Shown in pieces: positions 15,864 through 24,434 of a stretch of 48,561 nt of DNA (position 1 is the first letter of the stretch; every line of letters begins with the position of its first letter). A program made the translations under genes and the position numbers. Origin of the DNA: an uncultured Archangium sp. (lineage in GTDB: Bacteria > Myxococcota > Myxococcia > Myxococcales > Myxococcaceae); assembly GCA_903905455.1 (NCBI GenBank), contig CAIVGN010000011.1, positions 1 through 48,561 of the forward strand, written 5' to 3'. The notes under the pieces were generated by a model. It was given only the letters and a program-made list of their open reading frames with translations, searched no databases and was not told the origin of the DNA.

Positions 15864-17047
15864 ACGCGACGGGTAAGGCGCTGGTGCTCCTGGGTGGGCT
15901 GGTCGCTGGCAGTGCGCAGGCAGCCGATCGCTGCGGCGGGGTGAAGCTCGAGGCGGGCCACGTGCAACTCGGCAAGCCGCTCACCGAGGCGTGGGTCAAG
16001 ACGCCCGATGGGCAGGGGTGCCTGTCGGACGTCGTCAAGGAGATCGAGCGCCACCGCCTGGTGCGCGCGCTCACCGTCGCCGCCCTGGTGTCCGACGCGG
16101 ATCGCGCCAGCGGAAAGGGCCTGACCGCCGCCAAGGCCATCGCCGCCGCGCTCGTGGAGGCGGGCATGCCGAAGAACCGGGTGTTCGGGCTCGCCCCCGC
16201 GCCGCAGCGCACCGACGAACTGGGCATCTCGCTGCGCTACGTCGAGCGCGCGCCGGAAGACGTGGTGGCCCGGGTGGCGGCCTCGGGGGGCGCGGTGTTC
16301 CTCGGGTCCGACGAGGCCTCGCTCAAGCCCGCCGAGCCGGGCATGCCGGTGCTGGTCAACGAACTGGTGAAGACCGGCCCCAACGCGAAGGTCACCATCC
16401 ACCTCAAGGACGGCAGCGGCATCGAAGTGAAGCCCGAGTCGTTGATCAAGATGGCGGTGCTGCAGATCACCGCCAGCGATCGCCAGGTGAAGATCGAAGT
16501 GCTCAGCGGCGGCCTCACCGCCGACGTGCGCAAGGCCACCCAGCAGTCGCACTTCGAGGCCTCGAGCCGCGTGGCCGTCGCCTCGGTGCGCGGCACGATG
16601 TTCCGCTTCGGCGTGGACGAAGAGGGCGGCGCCCGGCTCGAGACGCTCGAGGGCGTGGTGGCCATGGGCTCGGCGACGGACCCCAACGCCAAGCCCGTCG
16701 ACGTGCCCGCAGGACGTGGCGCCACCGTCAACGCCGCGGGCGTGACCTCCGCCCCTTCGGTGCTGCCCGAAGCGCCGCGCGTGACCGCCCCGCTCAAGGG
16801 CGCGCTGGGCGCCGACGCGCGCCTCGAGTGGCAGGCCGTGGACAACGCCGCGACCTACAAGGTCGAGGTGGCCCGCGACGCCGACTTCCTCGTGGAGGCG
16901 AAGTCCGTGAGCGCCGCCGAAGCCACGCTCTCGTGGCCCGAGGCGCTGGCGAAGGGCAAGTGGTTCTGGCGCGTCTCCGGCATCGACGCGCAGGGCTTCA
17001 CCGGCCCCACGTCGAAGGTCTACGCCTTCACGGCGGCTGGGAAGTGA
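15860..17047 (+). CDS. FecR-domain periplasmic protein
   Basis: A 395-aa exported protein with a signal peptide (MNATGKALVLLGGLVAGSAQA). Residues 25-150 form an alpha/beta domain with one Cys pair (C25, C54), with helices such as DADRASGKGLTAAKAIAAAL, reminiscent of OmpA-like or peptidoglycan-associated modules. Residues 165-300 match the FecR domain: KVTIHLKDGSGIEVKP, a beta core, and VASVRGTMFRFGV, the conserved V-R-G-T motif. Residues 310-395 look like an FN3-type module (ATYKVEVARDADF, KWFWRVSGID). FecR domains usually relay envelope signals. Here the partner is not a sigma factor but a CHASE2 cyclase, whose GTG overlaps this stop (GTGA). I infer that this protein tells the cyclase about the state of the outer membrane. 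Confidence 0.85.
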   Translation: MNATGKALVLLGGLVAGSAQAADRCGGVKLEAGHVQLGKPLTEAWVKTPDGQGCLSDVVKEIERHRLVRALTVAALVSDADRASGKGLTAAKAIAAALVEAGMPKNRVFGLAPAPQRTDELGISLRYVERAPEDVVARVAASGGAVFLGSDEASLKPAEPGMPVLVNELVKTGPNAKVTIHLKDGSGIEVKPESLIKMAVLQITASDRQVKIEVLSGGLTADVRKATQQSHFEASSRVAVASVRGTMFRFGVDEEGGARLETLEGVVAMGSATDPNAKPVDVPAGRGATVNAAGVTSAPSVLPEAPRVTAPLKGALGADARLEWQAVDNAATYKVEVARDADFLVEAKSVSAAEATLSWPEALAKGKWFWRVSGIDAQGFTGPTSKVYAFTAAGK

Positions 17048-19980
17048 AGCCGGCGCCGCGCCCCCGCATCGACGTCGCCACCCTCGCGCTCCTCGGCGCC
17101 GCGGTGGTGGCGTGGTTCGCGCACGGCACGGCCGCGGTGGCCTCGCTCGCGCAGGGCCTCGGCGTGGGGCTGCCGCTGCTCTCGCTGCTGGGGCGCATGG
17201 TGGCGGGGCTGCTCGCCGCGGCGGGCCTCTTCCGGCTCCGCGCGCTGCTGGGGCAGTTGGTGGGCGGCGTGCTCCGGTGGGTCGACGCCGTCGAGGCGCG
17301 GCTGGCGAAGCGGCCCCCGGTGCAGGCGCGGCTGCTGCTCGCGTCGCTCACCGCGCTGGTCGTCGGCGGCCTCACGGTGGCGACGTTCGAGCGCACCAAG
17401 CTCGGGGGCTACCTCGAGACCCGCGCGCTGGACCTCCTGTTCCACCTCCGCTTCCCCGAGCGCTCGCAGGTCGAGCTGGCCACCAACAGCGCGCTCGTCT
17501 CGGCGCGCAAGCAGGACGACGTGGTGGTGCTCGCGCTCGACGACGAGACCATCGCGCACCTCGGCTGGCCCCTGCCCCGCATCGCCTACGCGCAGCTGAT
17601 CGACGCCGTCGCCGCGGCCCACACCGCGAGCCTCACCTTCGACGTCTCGCTCGTCGACCCGAGCCGCGAACACCCGGAGTGGGACGAAGCCATCGGCGCC
17701 GCGACGCGCCGCGCGGGAAACGTCGCCTATACCTTCGCGGTCGCGCGCACCGCCGGCGACTCGCGGCCCGAGCTCTCACCTGCGGCCCTGCGCGCGCTCG
17801 ACGCGAACTCCATTCCCTGGCACGAGTCGGCCGAGGGGCTGCCCGAGTACAGCGAGCTGGTGGGGGGTGACGCCGCGCCGCTGCCCACCATCGACGCCGT
17901 GGCCGAGAACGCGCAGGCCGTGGCCATGGCCAACGTGATGCTCGACGGCAGCGACGACGTCCTGCGGCACTCGTTGCTGGTGGTCCGCCTGGGCAAGCGG
18001 CTGTTGCCCTCGTTGTCCCTGCGGCTCGCGGCCCAGGCCCTCGGCGTGCCGCTCGCGGCGGTGCGCGTGTTCCCCGGATCGCACGTCGACCTCGGGGGCA
18101 AGCGCCAGGTGCCCATGGACGCCATGGGCCGCACGCTGGTGCGCTACCAGGGGCGTCACGACGCGCGCGGTGACGGCCCGTTCCGCTACGTGTCCATCTG
18201 GTCGCTGCTGCGCGCCGACGCCATGGTCACCCTCACCGGCAACCCCATGGGAGACGACCAGCGCTTCGTGCTCGACGAGGAGACGAAGGTGACGCGCGAC
18301 GGGGTGACGGTCTCCATGGCCGAGCTCGACGCGGCGCTGCTGCAACCCGGCGCGGTCATCTCCGGCAAGGCGCGGTATTCGACCGACCCGGGCCGCCTGC
18401 TGGAGCTCGAGCTGAACACCAGCGCCACGGGCGCCACCGAGCCCGACTTCGAGCTGATCGACGAGCACACCCTGCGCTTCACCACGGCGCGCCTGGGCTC
18501 GATGACGAGGCACCGGGGCGACCTGTCGGCGCTCGCCGGCAAGCACGTCTTCGTGGGCTCGACGGCGATCGCCGCGGCCGACCTGCGCAACAGCCCCCTG
18601 GGGGAGATCCCCGGCGTCGAGCACCACGCGACGATGTTCGCGAACCTGCTGCACGACGACTTCTTCCTCCCTTCGCCCCGCTGGGCCGACGTGTTGCTGG
18701 TGCTGCTCGCGGCCTTCGTGGCGGGGCTCATCGGCGTCACCGCGTCGGCGGAGGTGGGGCTGCTGCTCACCGGCGTGCTGGCGCTGGGCACCCTGACCGG
18801 CTCGTTCCTCCTCTTCTCGTCGGGCCGCGCGGTGCCGGTGGTGGGCCCAATGGTCGCGCTGGGCGCCACGTGGCTGGTGTGCCTCTTCATGGGCGCCCGC
18901 TCGGCCCGCAACGCGCGCGCCCGCGCCGAGCAGGACCGCGAGTTCGTGCGCCAGACCTTCGGCCGCTACTTGACCGAGCAGGTGGTGCAGCAGTTGCTGG
19001 ACTCACCCGACGGCCTGCGGCTGGGCGGCAAGCGCGAGTTCGTCACCATCATGATGACCGATCTCCGCGGCTTCACCAGCATGTGCGGATCGATGGAGCC
19101 GGAGAACGTGGTGAAGCTGCTCAACCACTACCTCGAGGCGATGACGCGGATCATCGCGCGCTACGGCGGCACCATCGACGAGTTCATCGGCGACGCGATC
19201 CTCGTGGTGTTCGGCGCGCCGGTGTCGCTCGACCACGCCGAGGCCCGCGCGGTGGCCTGCGCCATCGAGATGCTCAACGCCATGCCCGAGACCAACCGCT
19301 GGAACGTCGCCCAGGGCCTGCCTGCCGTGGAGATGGGCATCGGCGTGCACAGCGGCGAGGTGGTGCTGGGGAACATCGGCTCGGAGCTGCGCGCGAAGTA
19401 CGGCATCGTCGGCTCGACCATCAACCTCACCTCCCGCGTCGAGTCGTTCACCGTCGGCGGCCAGGTGCTCATCTCGCAGGCCACGCAAGAGCGCTGCGGT
19501 GACCTGGTTCGGCTGGGGGCCTCGCAGGTCGTCTCGCCCAAGGGCGTGAAGGGCACGCTCACCATCTACGAAGCGCTCGGGGTCACCGCGCCCTTCGAGG
19601 TCACGCTGCAGTCGGTGGCCGAGGCCTTGAGCCCGCCGCGCAGGCCCGTGGTGCTGCGCTACGGACTGGTGAAGGGCAAGCAGGTCGCCGAGCTCTCTCA
19701 CGTGGCGCACGTCGAGGCGCTCTCGGAACTGGGCCTCGAGCTGCGCGTGGACGAGCCGCTGGCGACGCTCAACGATCTCCAGATGCGGGTGGTCGACGGT
19801 GACGCGCTGCGGACCGGAGACCTGTACGGCAAGGTGCTCAAGACCGAGGTGCGGCCTGGCGTGGTGTACCTGCGCCTGACCTCGGTGCCGCCGGAGCTGA
19901 AGGCCTTCCTCGAAGCGGCGCGGGGTGCCGCCGAACACCCTGCCCCCGTGATGACCGAATCTCCGCTGGTGTCGACATGA
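17044..19980 (+). CDS. CHASE2-domain class III nucleotide cyclase
   Basis: A 978-aa membrane-bound cyclase. Two or three hydrophobic segments at about 8-65 and one at 98-116 precede a CHASE2 sensor (from ETRALDLLFHLR to about residue 530), followed by three membrane spans (about 545-620), typical CHASE2 topology. The catalytic domain spans 662-845: metal-binding D673 (MMTDLRGFTS) and D717 (EFIGDAILVVFG), transition-state N794 and R798 (NLTSR). The specificity positions hold E713 and G787 instead of the adenylyl-cyclase Lys/Asp pair, so cGMP output is possible. The last 110 residues resemble a degenerate PilZ barrel (SELGLELRVDEPL). The frame is open far upstream, but GTG 17044 fits the FecR stop (GTGA) and the membrane start. 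The stop overlaps the next gene by ATGA. Confidence 0.9.
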   Translation: MKPAPRPRIDVATLALLGAAVVAWFAHGTAAVASLAQGLGVGLPLLSLLGRMVAGLLAAAGLFRLRALLGQLVGGVLRWVDAVEARLAKRPPVQARLLLASLTALVVGGLTVATFERTKLGGYLETRALDLLFHLRFPERSQVELATNSALVSARKQDDVVVLALDDETIAHLGWPLPRIAYAQLIDAVAAAHTASLTFDVSLVDPSREHPEWDEAIGAATRRAGNVAYTFAVARTAGDSRPELSPAALRALDANSIPWHESAEGLPEYSELVGGDAAPLPTIDAVAENAQAVAMANVMLDGSDDVLRHSLLVVRLGKRLLPSLSLRLAAQALGVPLAAVRVFPGSHVDLGGKRQVPMDAMGRTLVRYQGRHDARGDGPFRYVSIWSLLRADAMVTLTGNPMGDDQRFVLDEETKVTRDGVTVSMAELDAALLQPGAVISGKARYSTDPGRLLELELNTSATGATEPDFELIDEHTLRFTTARLGSMTRHRGDLSALAGKHVFVGSTAIAAADLRNSPLGEIPGVEHHATMFANLLHDDFFLPSPRWADVLLVLLAAFVAGLIGVTASAEVGLLLTGVLALGTLTGSFLLFSSGRAVPVVGPMVALGATWLVCLFMGARSARNARARAEQDREFVRQTFGRYLTEQVVQQLLDSPDGLRLGGKREFVTIMMTDLRGFTSMCGSMEPENVVKLLNHYLEAMTRIIARYGGTIDEFIGDAILVVFGAPVSLDHAEARAVACAIEMLNAMPETNRWNVAQGLPAVEMGIGVHSGEVVLGNIGSELRAKYGIVGSTINLTSRVESFTVGGQVLISQATQERCGDLVRLGASQVVSPKGVKGTLTIYEALGVTAPFEVTLQSVAEALSPPRRPVVLRYGLVKGKQVAELSHVAHVEALSELGLELRVDEPLATLNDLQMRVVDGDALRTGDLYGKVLKTEVRPGVVYLRLTSVPPELKAFLEAARGAAEHPAPVMTESPLVST

Positions 19981-21287
19981 ACAGACTACTGCTTCTCCTC
20001 TCGGCGCTCGCGTTGTCGGGCTGCCCGCTGCTCTTCCCGGCCCCCCCCGATTGCGCCGACGGAAAGGTCGACGGCCGCGAGACCGACGTCGACTGCGGAG
20101 GCGCGGACTGCGCGTCCTGCGCCGACGACCGGGTGTGCCTGGCAGACGGCGACTGCGGCAGCGGCGTGTGCACGCTCAACCACTGCACCGGGGCCACCTG
20201 CGCCGACGCGGTCCGCAACGGCGGCGAAGTCGACGTCGACTGCGGCGGGCCCTGCGCTCCCTGCGCCGCGTCCTCGTGCACCAACGGCGCGCGCGACGGC
20301 GCCGAGACCGACGTCGACTGCGGCGGCCCCGCGTGCGGCCCGTGCGGAGCCAACGCCACCTGCGTGCGCGACGTCGATTGCCGGGGCAGCGTGTGCAGCG
20401 ACGGCCACTGCCAGGCCGGCTGCGGCGCGTCGTTGCTCGCGTGCAACCAGGCCTGCGTCGATCCCCAGGTCGACCCCTCGCACTGCGGCACCTGCGGGAA
20501 CACCTGCACCGGCGGGCGCGCCTGCGTCGCCGGCCAATGCACCCTCAGTTGCTCCGGCGGCACCCGCGAATGTGGCGCGGCCTGCGTCGACCCGGGCTCG
20601 AACCCGGCGCACTGCGGCGGCTGCAACCAGCCGTGCGGAGGCGGGGAGATCTGCGTCGGCGGCATGTGCGTCTTCCCGTGCCTGCCGGGCGAGGTGCCCT
20701 GCAACGGCGCCTGCGTGTCCCTCGAGCGCGACGGCCTGAACTGCGGCGGCTGCAACCAACCGTGCGGCGCAGGCACCTCGTGCGTGGGAGGCCAGTGCCT
20801 CGCGGTCTGCGCGGGGCCTTTCTCCCTGTGCCTCAACCCCGATGCCGGCGCCCCGGTGTGCGTCGACGACCGCAACGACCCGGGCAACTGCGGCGGGTGC
20901 GGCGTGTCGTGCAATGGCCTGCCCCACGCGGCCGGCGCGTGCGTGAACGCCGGCTGCGCGCTGGGCGGGTGTCAACCCGGCTTCGACAACTGCAACGGCA
21001 CGGTGCTCGACGGGTGCGAGGCCGAACTCTCCGTCGACCCCCTCCACTGCGGCCTCTGCAGCCAGGCGTGCGGCCCCACCGAGTCGTGCACCTTCGGGCG
21101 CTGCTGCGGACCGGTCCCCGTCGGGACGTACCAGGCGACCTGCACCAACTGCGAAGCGTGCAACGGCGTGCTCACCTGCATGTGTGAAGACTCGATGCAG
21201 ATCCCCCGGCCGGCGAGCTTCCCGCTCGGGGCGTGCGGCACCAACATCACCAACTGCAACGGGATCCTCCTATGCAACGGCTGCTGA
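19977..21287 (+). CDS. Cys-rich repeat lipoprotein A
   Basis: A 436-aa lipoprotein (signal peptide MNRLLLLLSALALSGC, lipobox L-S-G-C). The mature part is nearly all disulfide-rich modules. First come three copies of a motif like C-x-D-G-x-x-N/D-G-x-E-T-D-V-D-C-G-G-x-x-C-x-x-C. Later come repeats like HCGGCNQPCGGG followed by C-VGG-C. The last 60 residues (TYQATCTNCEACNGVLTC) differ from its downstream paralogue. The ATG overlaps the cyclase stop (ATGA). Such Cys-rich modules are common in myxobacterial surface proteins. Location in the outer membrane or periplasm is inferred. It may be a sensor or ligand-binding partner of the OmpA/FecR/cyclase genes, but no biochemical role is known. Confidence 0.85.
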   Translation: MNRLLLLLSALALSGCPLLFPAPPDCADGKVDGRETDVDCGGADCASCADDRVCLADGDCGSGVCTLNHCTGATCADAVRNGGEVDVDCGGPCAPCAASSCTNGARDGAETDVDCGGPACGPCGANATCVRDVDCRGSVCSDGHCQAGCGASLLACNQACVDPQVDPSHCGTCGNTCTGGRACVAGQCTLSCSGGTRECGAACVDPGSNPAHCGGCNQPCGGGEICVGGMCVFPCLPGEVPCNGACVSLERDGLNCGGCNQPCGAGTSCVGGQCLAVCAGPFSLCLNPDAGAPVCVDDRNDPGNCGGCGVSCNGLPHAAGACVNAGCALGGCQPGFDNCNGTVLDGCEAELSVDPLHCGLCSQACGPTESCTFGRCCGPVPVGTYQATCTNCEACNGVLTCMCEDSMQIPRPASFPLGACGTNITNCNGILLCNGC

Positions 21288-22465
21288 GCCTCGGGGCGGT
21301 GGTGGTGCTCTTCGCGGGCTGCGCGACGCAGTCACCGACGTGCAGCGATGGCGTGCGCAACGGGGAAGAGAGCGACGTCGACTGTGGCGGCTCGAGCTGC
21401 GCGCCTTGCGAGTTGATGCACGCGTGCCTCACCCACGAGGACTGCCAGAGCGCGCGCTGCGCGTTGCACCTGTGCGCCGGAGGTACCTGCCAGGACGGGC
21501 GCCGCAACGGTGACGAGTCGGCCGTGGACTGCGGCGGGAGCTGTGGCCCGTGCGGCGAAGGGGCCCCCTGCGCGCAGGCCACCGACTGCGTGAGCGGCGT
21601 GTGCACCGCGAGCGTCTGCGCGGCCCCCAGCTGCGGGGATCAACGCGTGAACGGCACCGAGACCGGCGTCGATTGTGGCGGCGGCGCCTGTGCCCCCTGC
21701 GCGCTCGGTGACGGGTGCCTCAGGAACACCGACTGTGTCTCCGGGGCCTGCCGCGATGGTGCGTGTGGCAACGGCGGAGGGGGAGGCTGCGCAGCACCGC
21801 TGCTCACCTGCGGCGCCCAGTGCATCGACCCGCGCTTCGACCCGTTGCACTGCGGCGACTGCGCCACCAGCTGTGCCCCCGACGCGCGCTGCGTGGGCGG
21901 GTCCTGCACCGTCGCCTGCCCCATGGGCACGGCCCGCTGCGGCCCGGCCTGCGTCGACACCTCGCTCGACGTGCTGAACTGCGGAACCTGTGGCCACGGG
22001 TGCAACCTCGGCGAGCGCTGCGTCGCGGGCGGGTGCACGTTGGTGTGTGGCCCGGGGCTCACCGCGTGCGGCGGGGAGTGCGTGCGGCTCACCACCGACT
22101 CCGGGCACTGCGGCGGCTGCGGCCAACCGTGCGCGCTCGGGGAGGTGTGCTCCGCGGGCCAGTGCGCGCTCTCGTGCGCGGCTCCGCTGCTGACCTGCAA
22201 CGCGGGCACGGTGTGCGCGGATCAACGCTTCGACCCGGACCACTGCGGCGGCTGCAACCAGCCCTGCCCGCCCGTGGCGCACGCGAGCCCCGTGTGCCTC
22301 GAGGGGTTCTGCGGGCGCAGCCAGTGCGACCCCGGCTTCGCCGACTGCAACGGCAACCCCGCCGACGGGTGCGAGGTCACCTTGGCGACCGACCTCCACC
22401 ACTGCGGCGCCTGCTTCCACGACTGCGGCCTCGGCGGGAGCTGCGGCCTGGGCCTGTGTCAGTAG
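21272..22465 (+). CDS. Cys-rich repeat lipoprotein B
   Basis: A 397-aa paralogue of the preceding gene (signal peptide MQRLLSLGAVVVLFAGC, lipobox F-A-G-C). It carries the same modules: three copies of C-x-D-G-x-R-N-G-x-E-S-x-V-D-C-G-G, then C-GAQ-C-ID/HCGDC repeats, with a Gly-rich hinge (CGNGGGGGC) in between. It ends ADGCEVTLATDLHHCGAC, a motif also present near the end of lipoprotein A. The start ATG lies 16 bp inside lipoprotein A, so the two are translationally coupled. Tandem duplication followed by divergence is likely. It is the last gene of the operon; no clear hairpin terminator follows. Confidence 0.85.
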   Translation: MQRLLSLGAVVVLFAGCATQSPTCSDGVRNGEESDVDCGGSSCAPCELMHACLTHEDCQSARCALHLCAGGTCQDGRRNGDESAVDCGGSCGPCGEGAPCAQATDCVSGVCTASVCAAPSCGDQRVNGTETGVDCGGGACAPCALGDGCLRNTDCVSGACRDGACGNGGGGGCAAPLLTCGAQCIDPRFDPLHCGDCATSCAPDARCVGGSCTVACPMGTARCGPACVDTSLDVLNCGTCGHGCNLGERCVAGGCTLVCGPGLTACGGECVRLTTDSGHCGGCGQPCALGEVCSAGQCALSCAAPLLTCNAGTVCADQRFDPDHCGGCNQPCPPVAHASPVCLEGFCGRSQCDPGFADCNGNPADGCEVTLATDLHHCGACFHDCGLGGSCGLGLCQ

Positions 22466-22564
22466 GCGCGACGGCCTGCCTGCGCAGGTGAGGTCATGCT
22501 CGCCCTCCCTCGCGGTGGTTCGACTTTCCGTCGACACGCTCGCGCAGGGGAGGCGGGCGGCGCC

Positions 22565-22570
22565 TACGCT
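22565..22570 (+). promoter_or_regulatory. -10 box TACGCT before the MYXO-CTERM pseudogene
   Basis: TACGCT is followed 7 nt later by GTC CTG CGA, exactly where other genes with this box have GTG or ATG. The start codon therefore appears mutated (GTG to GTC) or replaced by CTG. Confidence 0.4.
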
Positions 22571-22577
22571 GGGAGCT

Positions 22578-23180
22578 GTCCTGCGATCCCACCTCCTCCT
22601 GCTGCTCGCGCTGCTGCCACACCTCGGGGCGGCCCAGCAGCTCTCGGCTGCGTTCGCGCTGGAGTCGCCGGTGGTGGGCCCGGCGGGTGGCGAGCAGGAG
22701 GCCCCGGCCGTGGCGTGGACGGGCACCGAATTTTTCGTGGCCTGGTAGCGCGAGGGCGACGTGGTGGCTGCGCGCGTGAGCGAGAGCGGGGCGTTGCTCG
22801 ATGCTTCGCCGATGATCCTCGCCGCGACCGCGGAGCTCGACCGCGCGCCGAGGGTGGTCGGTGGTCCCCCTGGTGAAGCGCTGGTCACGTGGGAAGCCTT
22901 CAGCGAGCCGTGGGGGAACTTCCGGGCGCTCGGGCGCTTCGTGGGCGACGGTGACGCGGGTGACGCAGGTGACGCGGGCAATCCAGATGCAGGCGACGCC
23001 AGCAGCTCCGACGGCGGCGGTGCCCAGGGTCCGGTTCGCACCTACGGCGTCGGGTGCACGGGCGCCGAGGCTGATGGACTCTGCGCGCTGGGCCTCCTCG
23101 TCCTCGCGAGGCGTCGCACGTCGCGGGTGGCCCTGGGTGGGCGCGGCGCGCCTGCTGGACTTCGCCGGCGACCCGACTGA
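22578..23180 (+). pseudogene. Decayed MYXO-CTERM-type surface protein
   Basis: The frame codes for a signal peptide (LRSHLLLLLALLPHLGAAQQ), then AVAWTGTEFFVAW, an in-frame TAG (22746-22748), and then REGDVVAARVSESGALLDAS. Together these form one beta-propeller-like repeat of the WxGxxFxVAW...DVxAARV type common in large secreted myxobacterial proteins. An Asp/Ala/Gly linker (GDAGDAGDAGNPDAGDA) and a tail like the MYXO-CTERM sorting signal follow (YGVGCTGAEADGLC, hydrophobic ALGLLVLA, then RRRTSR). The true protein should end near the arginines, but the frame runs 18 residues further. Missing start codon, internal stop and run-on end, with most propeller repeats absent, point to a pseudogene. 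Confidence 0.7.
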
Positions 23181-23244
23181 GGCGTTGCCCGGGGTGCACG
23201 CCCGCGGTCACCCCTGCGGCCCGGCCCGCGTCATCGAGCCCGCT

Positions 23245-24231
23245 TCAGGCCGACCAGCCGACGCGGTTCCGGCCCGCGCGCTTGGCGGCGTAGAGCGCCT
23301 CGTCGGCGCGGTGCATGAAAGCCTCGATGGTCTCGGGCGCGCGGTAGAGCGTGCCGCCCATGGTGGTGGTGATGCGGATGCCCTGCTCGTTGCCCGGGTG
23401 GGCGAAGGCGCCGATGGCCGCGCGCAACGCCTCGGCCGGGAACCGCGCCGTCTCCTCGGTCACGTCCGCGAGCAGCACCATGAACTCATCGCCCCCGATG
23501 CGGCACGCGAGGTCGGTCTTGCGGGTCTTCTCGCGGAGGATCTTCCCCACCTCGCGCAGCACGAAGTCGCCGGCCGCGTGACCGAGCGTGTCGTTGACCG
23601 GCTTGAAATGGTCGAGGTCGATGGCCAGCAGCGCGAGCCCACTGCCCAGGGCCCGCGCCCGGTCGATGAACACCGGGAGTTCGGCGTCGAAGGCGCGCCG
23701 GTTCGAGAGCCCGGTGAGGCCGTCGGTGCGCGCGGTCTCTTCTTCCTGGCTCAGGCGGCGGGCGGTGAAGTCGAGGCGCTTGATGGTGTCTTGCAGCTCG
23801 GTGTTGCGGCGGCGGAGGCTGGCGACGAGGTTGCGCTCGGTGTCCACGAGGAACACGCAGGCGCGGCGCAGCAGCGTGCAGATGGCGCCCGGGTGGCTGA
23901 TCATCAGCGCCGCCATGCCGGCCTGGTCGAGCGCGCGCAACTGCACGGGCGTGGTGGCCACGAGGGTCGCGCTGCGGCGATGGCCGGGGTTGATGAAGGA
24001 CAGCTCGCCGAAGTAGCTGCCGGGGCCGTAGGTGCGCACCGTGGCACCGCCGTGAATGCGCGCTTCCGCCTCGCCCTCGAGCAGGAAGTACACCGTCTCA
24101 CCCGCGTCCCCCTCGGCGAAGATGATCTCGTTCGCGGCGCAGGTGCGCGTGGTGCCGGCGCCCAGCAGCGCCTCCACGTCGTCGGCGACGAAGGCGTACA
24201 GCGCGGAATCAGGGGGGAAGTTCGAAGGCAT
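23245..24231 (-). CDS. Cyclic-nucleotide-binding diguanylate cyclase (cNMP-GGDEF)
   Basis: A 328-aa cytoplasmic protein. Residues 15-125 are a cNMP-binding (CRP-like) beta-roll; its phosphate-binding region reads FGELSFINPGHRRSATL, with G75-E76-L77 and R86 at the expected places. A helical connector (130-165) leads to a complete GGDEF domain (168-325). The active-site GGDEF is at 246-250, the inhibitory I-site RKTD at 237-240 precedes it by exactly five residues, and LLAIDLDHFKPVND holds the metal-binding Asp. It should make c-di-GMP from two GTP under cyclic-nucleotide control and with product inhibition. A cyclase operon lies just upstream, so a cAMP or cGMP to c-di-GMP relay is a reasonable hypothesis. 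TACAGT lies 9 nt before the ATG. Confidence 0.9.
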   Translation of the reverse strand: MPSNFPPDSALYAFVADDVEALLGAGTTRTCAANEIIFAEGDAGETVYFLLEGEAEARIHGGATVRTYGPGSYFGELSFINPGHRRSATLVATTPVQLRALDQAGMAALMISHPGAICTLLRRACVFLVDTERNLVASLRRRNTELQDTIKRLDFTARRLSQEEETARTDGLTGLSNRRAFDAELPVFIDRARALGSGLALLAIDLDHFKPVNDTLGHAAGDFVLREVGKILREKTRKTDLACRIGGDEFMVLLADVTEETARFPAEALRAAIGAFAHPGNEQGIRITTTMGGTLYRAPETIEAFMHRADEALYAAKRAGRNRVGWSA

Positions 24232-24240
24232 GGAGGGCGC

Positions 24241-24246
24241 ACTGTA
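24241..24246 (-). promoter_or_regulatory. -10 box TACAGT for the GGDEF gene
   Basis: TACAGT on the minus strand ends 9 nt before the ATG at 24231 and is followed by GCG as in several other genes here. No ribosome-binding site is visible. Confidence 0.5.
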
Positions 24247-24434
24247 CCTGCGGGAGGTCGCCGAGGCGCCTGATCAGGAGGGTCAAACGCCGTCGCTCGG
24301 TCACGGCCGACTCGCGGTAGCGGCCGACTCGTTTTGCACCGGGCACGCTGTTGCTATCTACGGCTTGCATCCGGACGATCCCCACGCCCGGTTTCCCCTG
24401 CACGCAGTCACCATGGGCCGAAAGACCTGACTCC

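Noticed and set aside
14204-16552. 782-aa minus-strand ORF opposite the OmpA and FecR genes
   Set aside because: Runs of Ser in the antisense frame mirror the Asp codons of the TSP3 repeats; no signal peptide or domain.
15991-17043. Upstream extension of the cyclase reading frame into the FecR gene
   Set aside because: The first 351 residues are Arg-rich shadow sequence; the GTG at 17044 overlaps the FecR stop and begins just before the first membrane segment.
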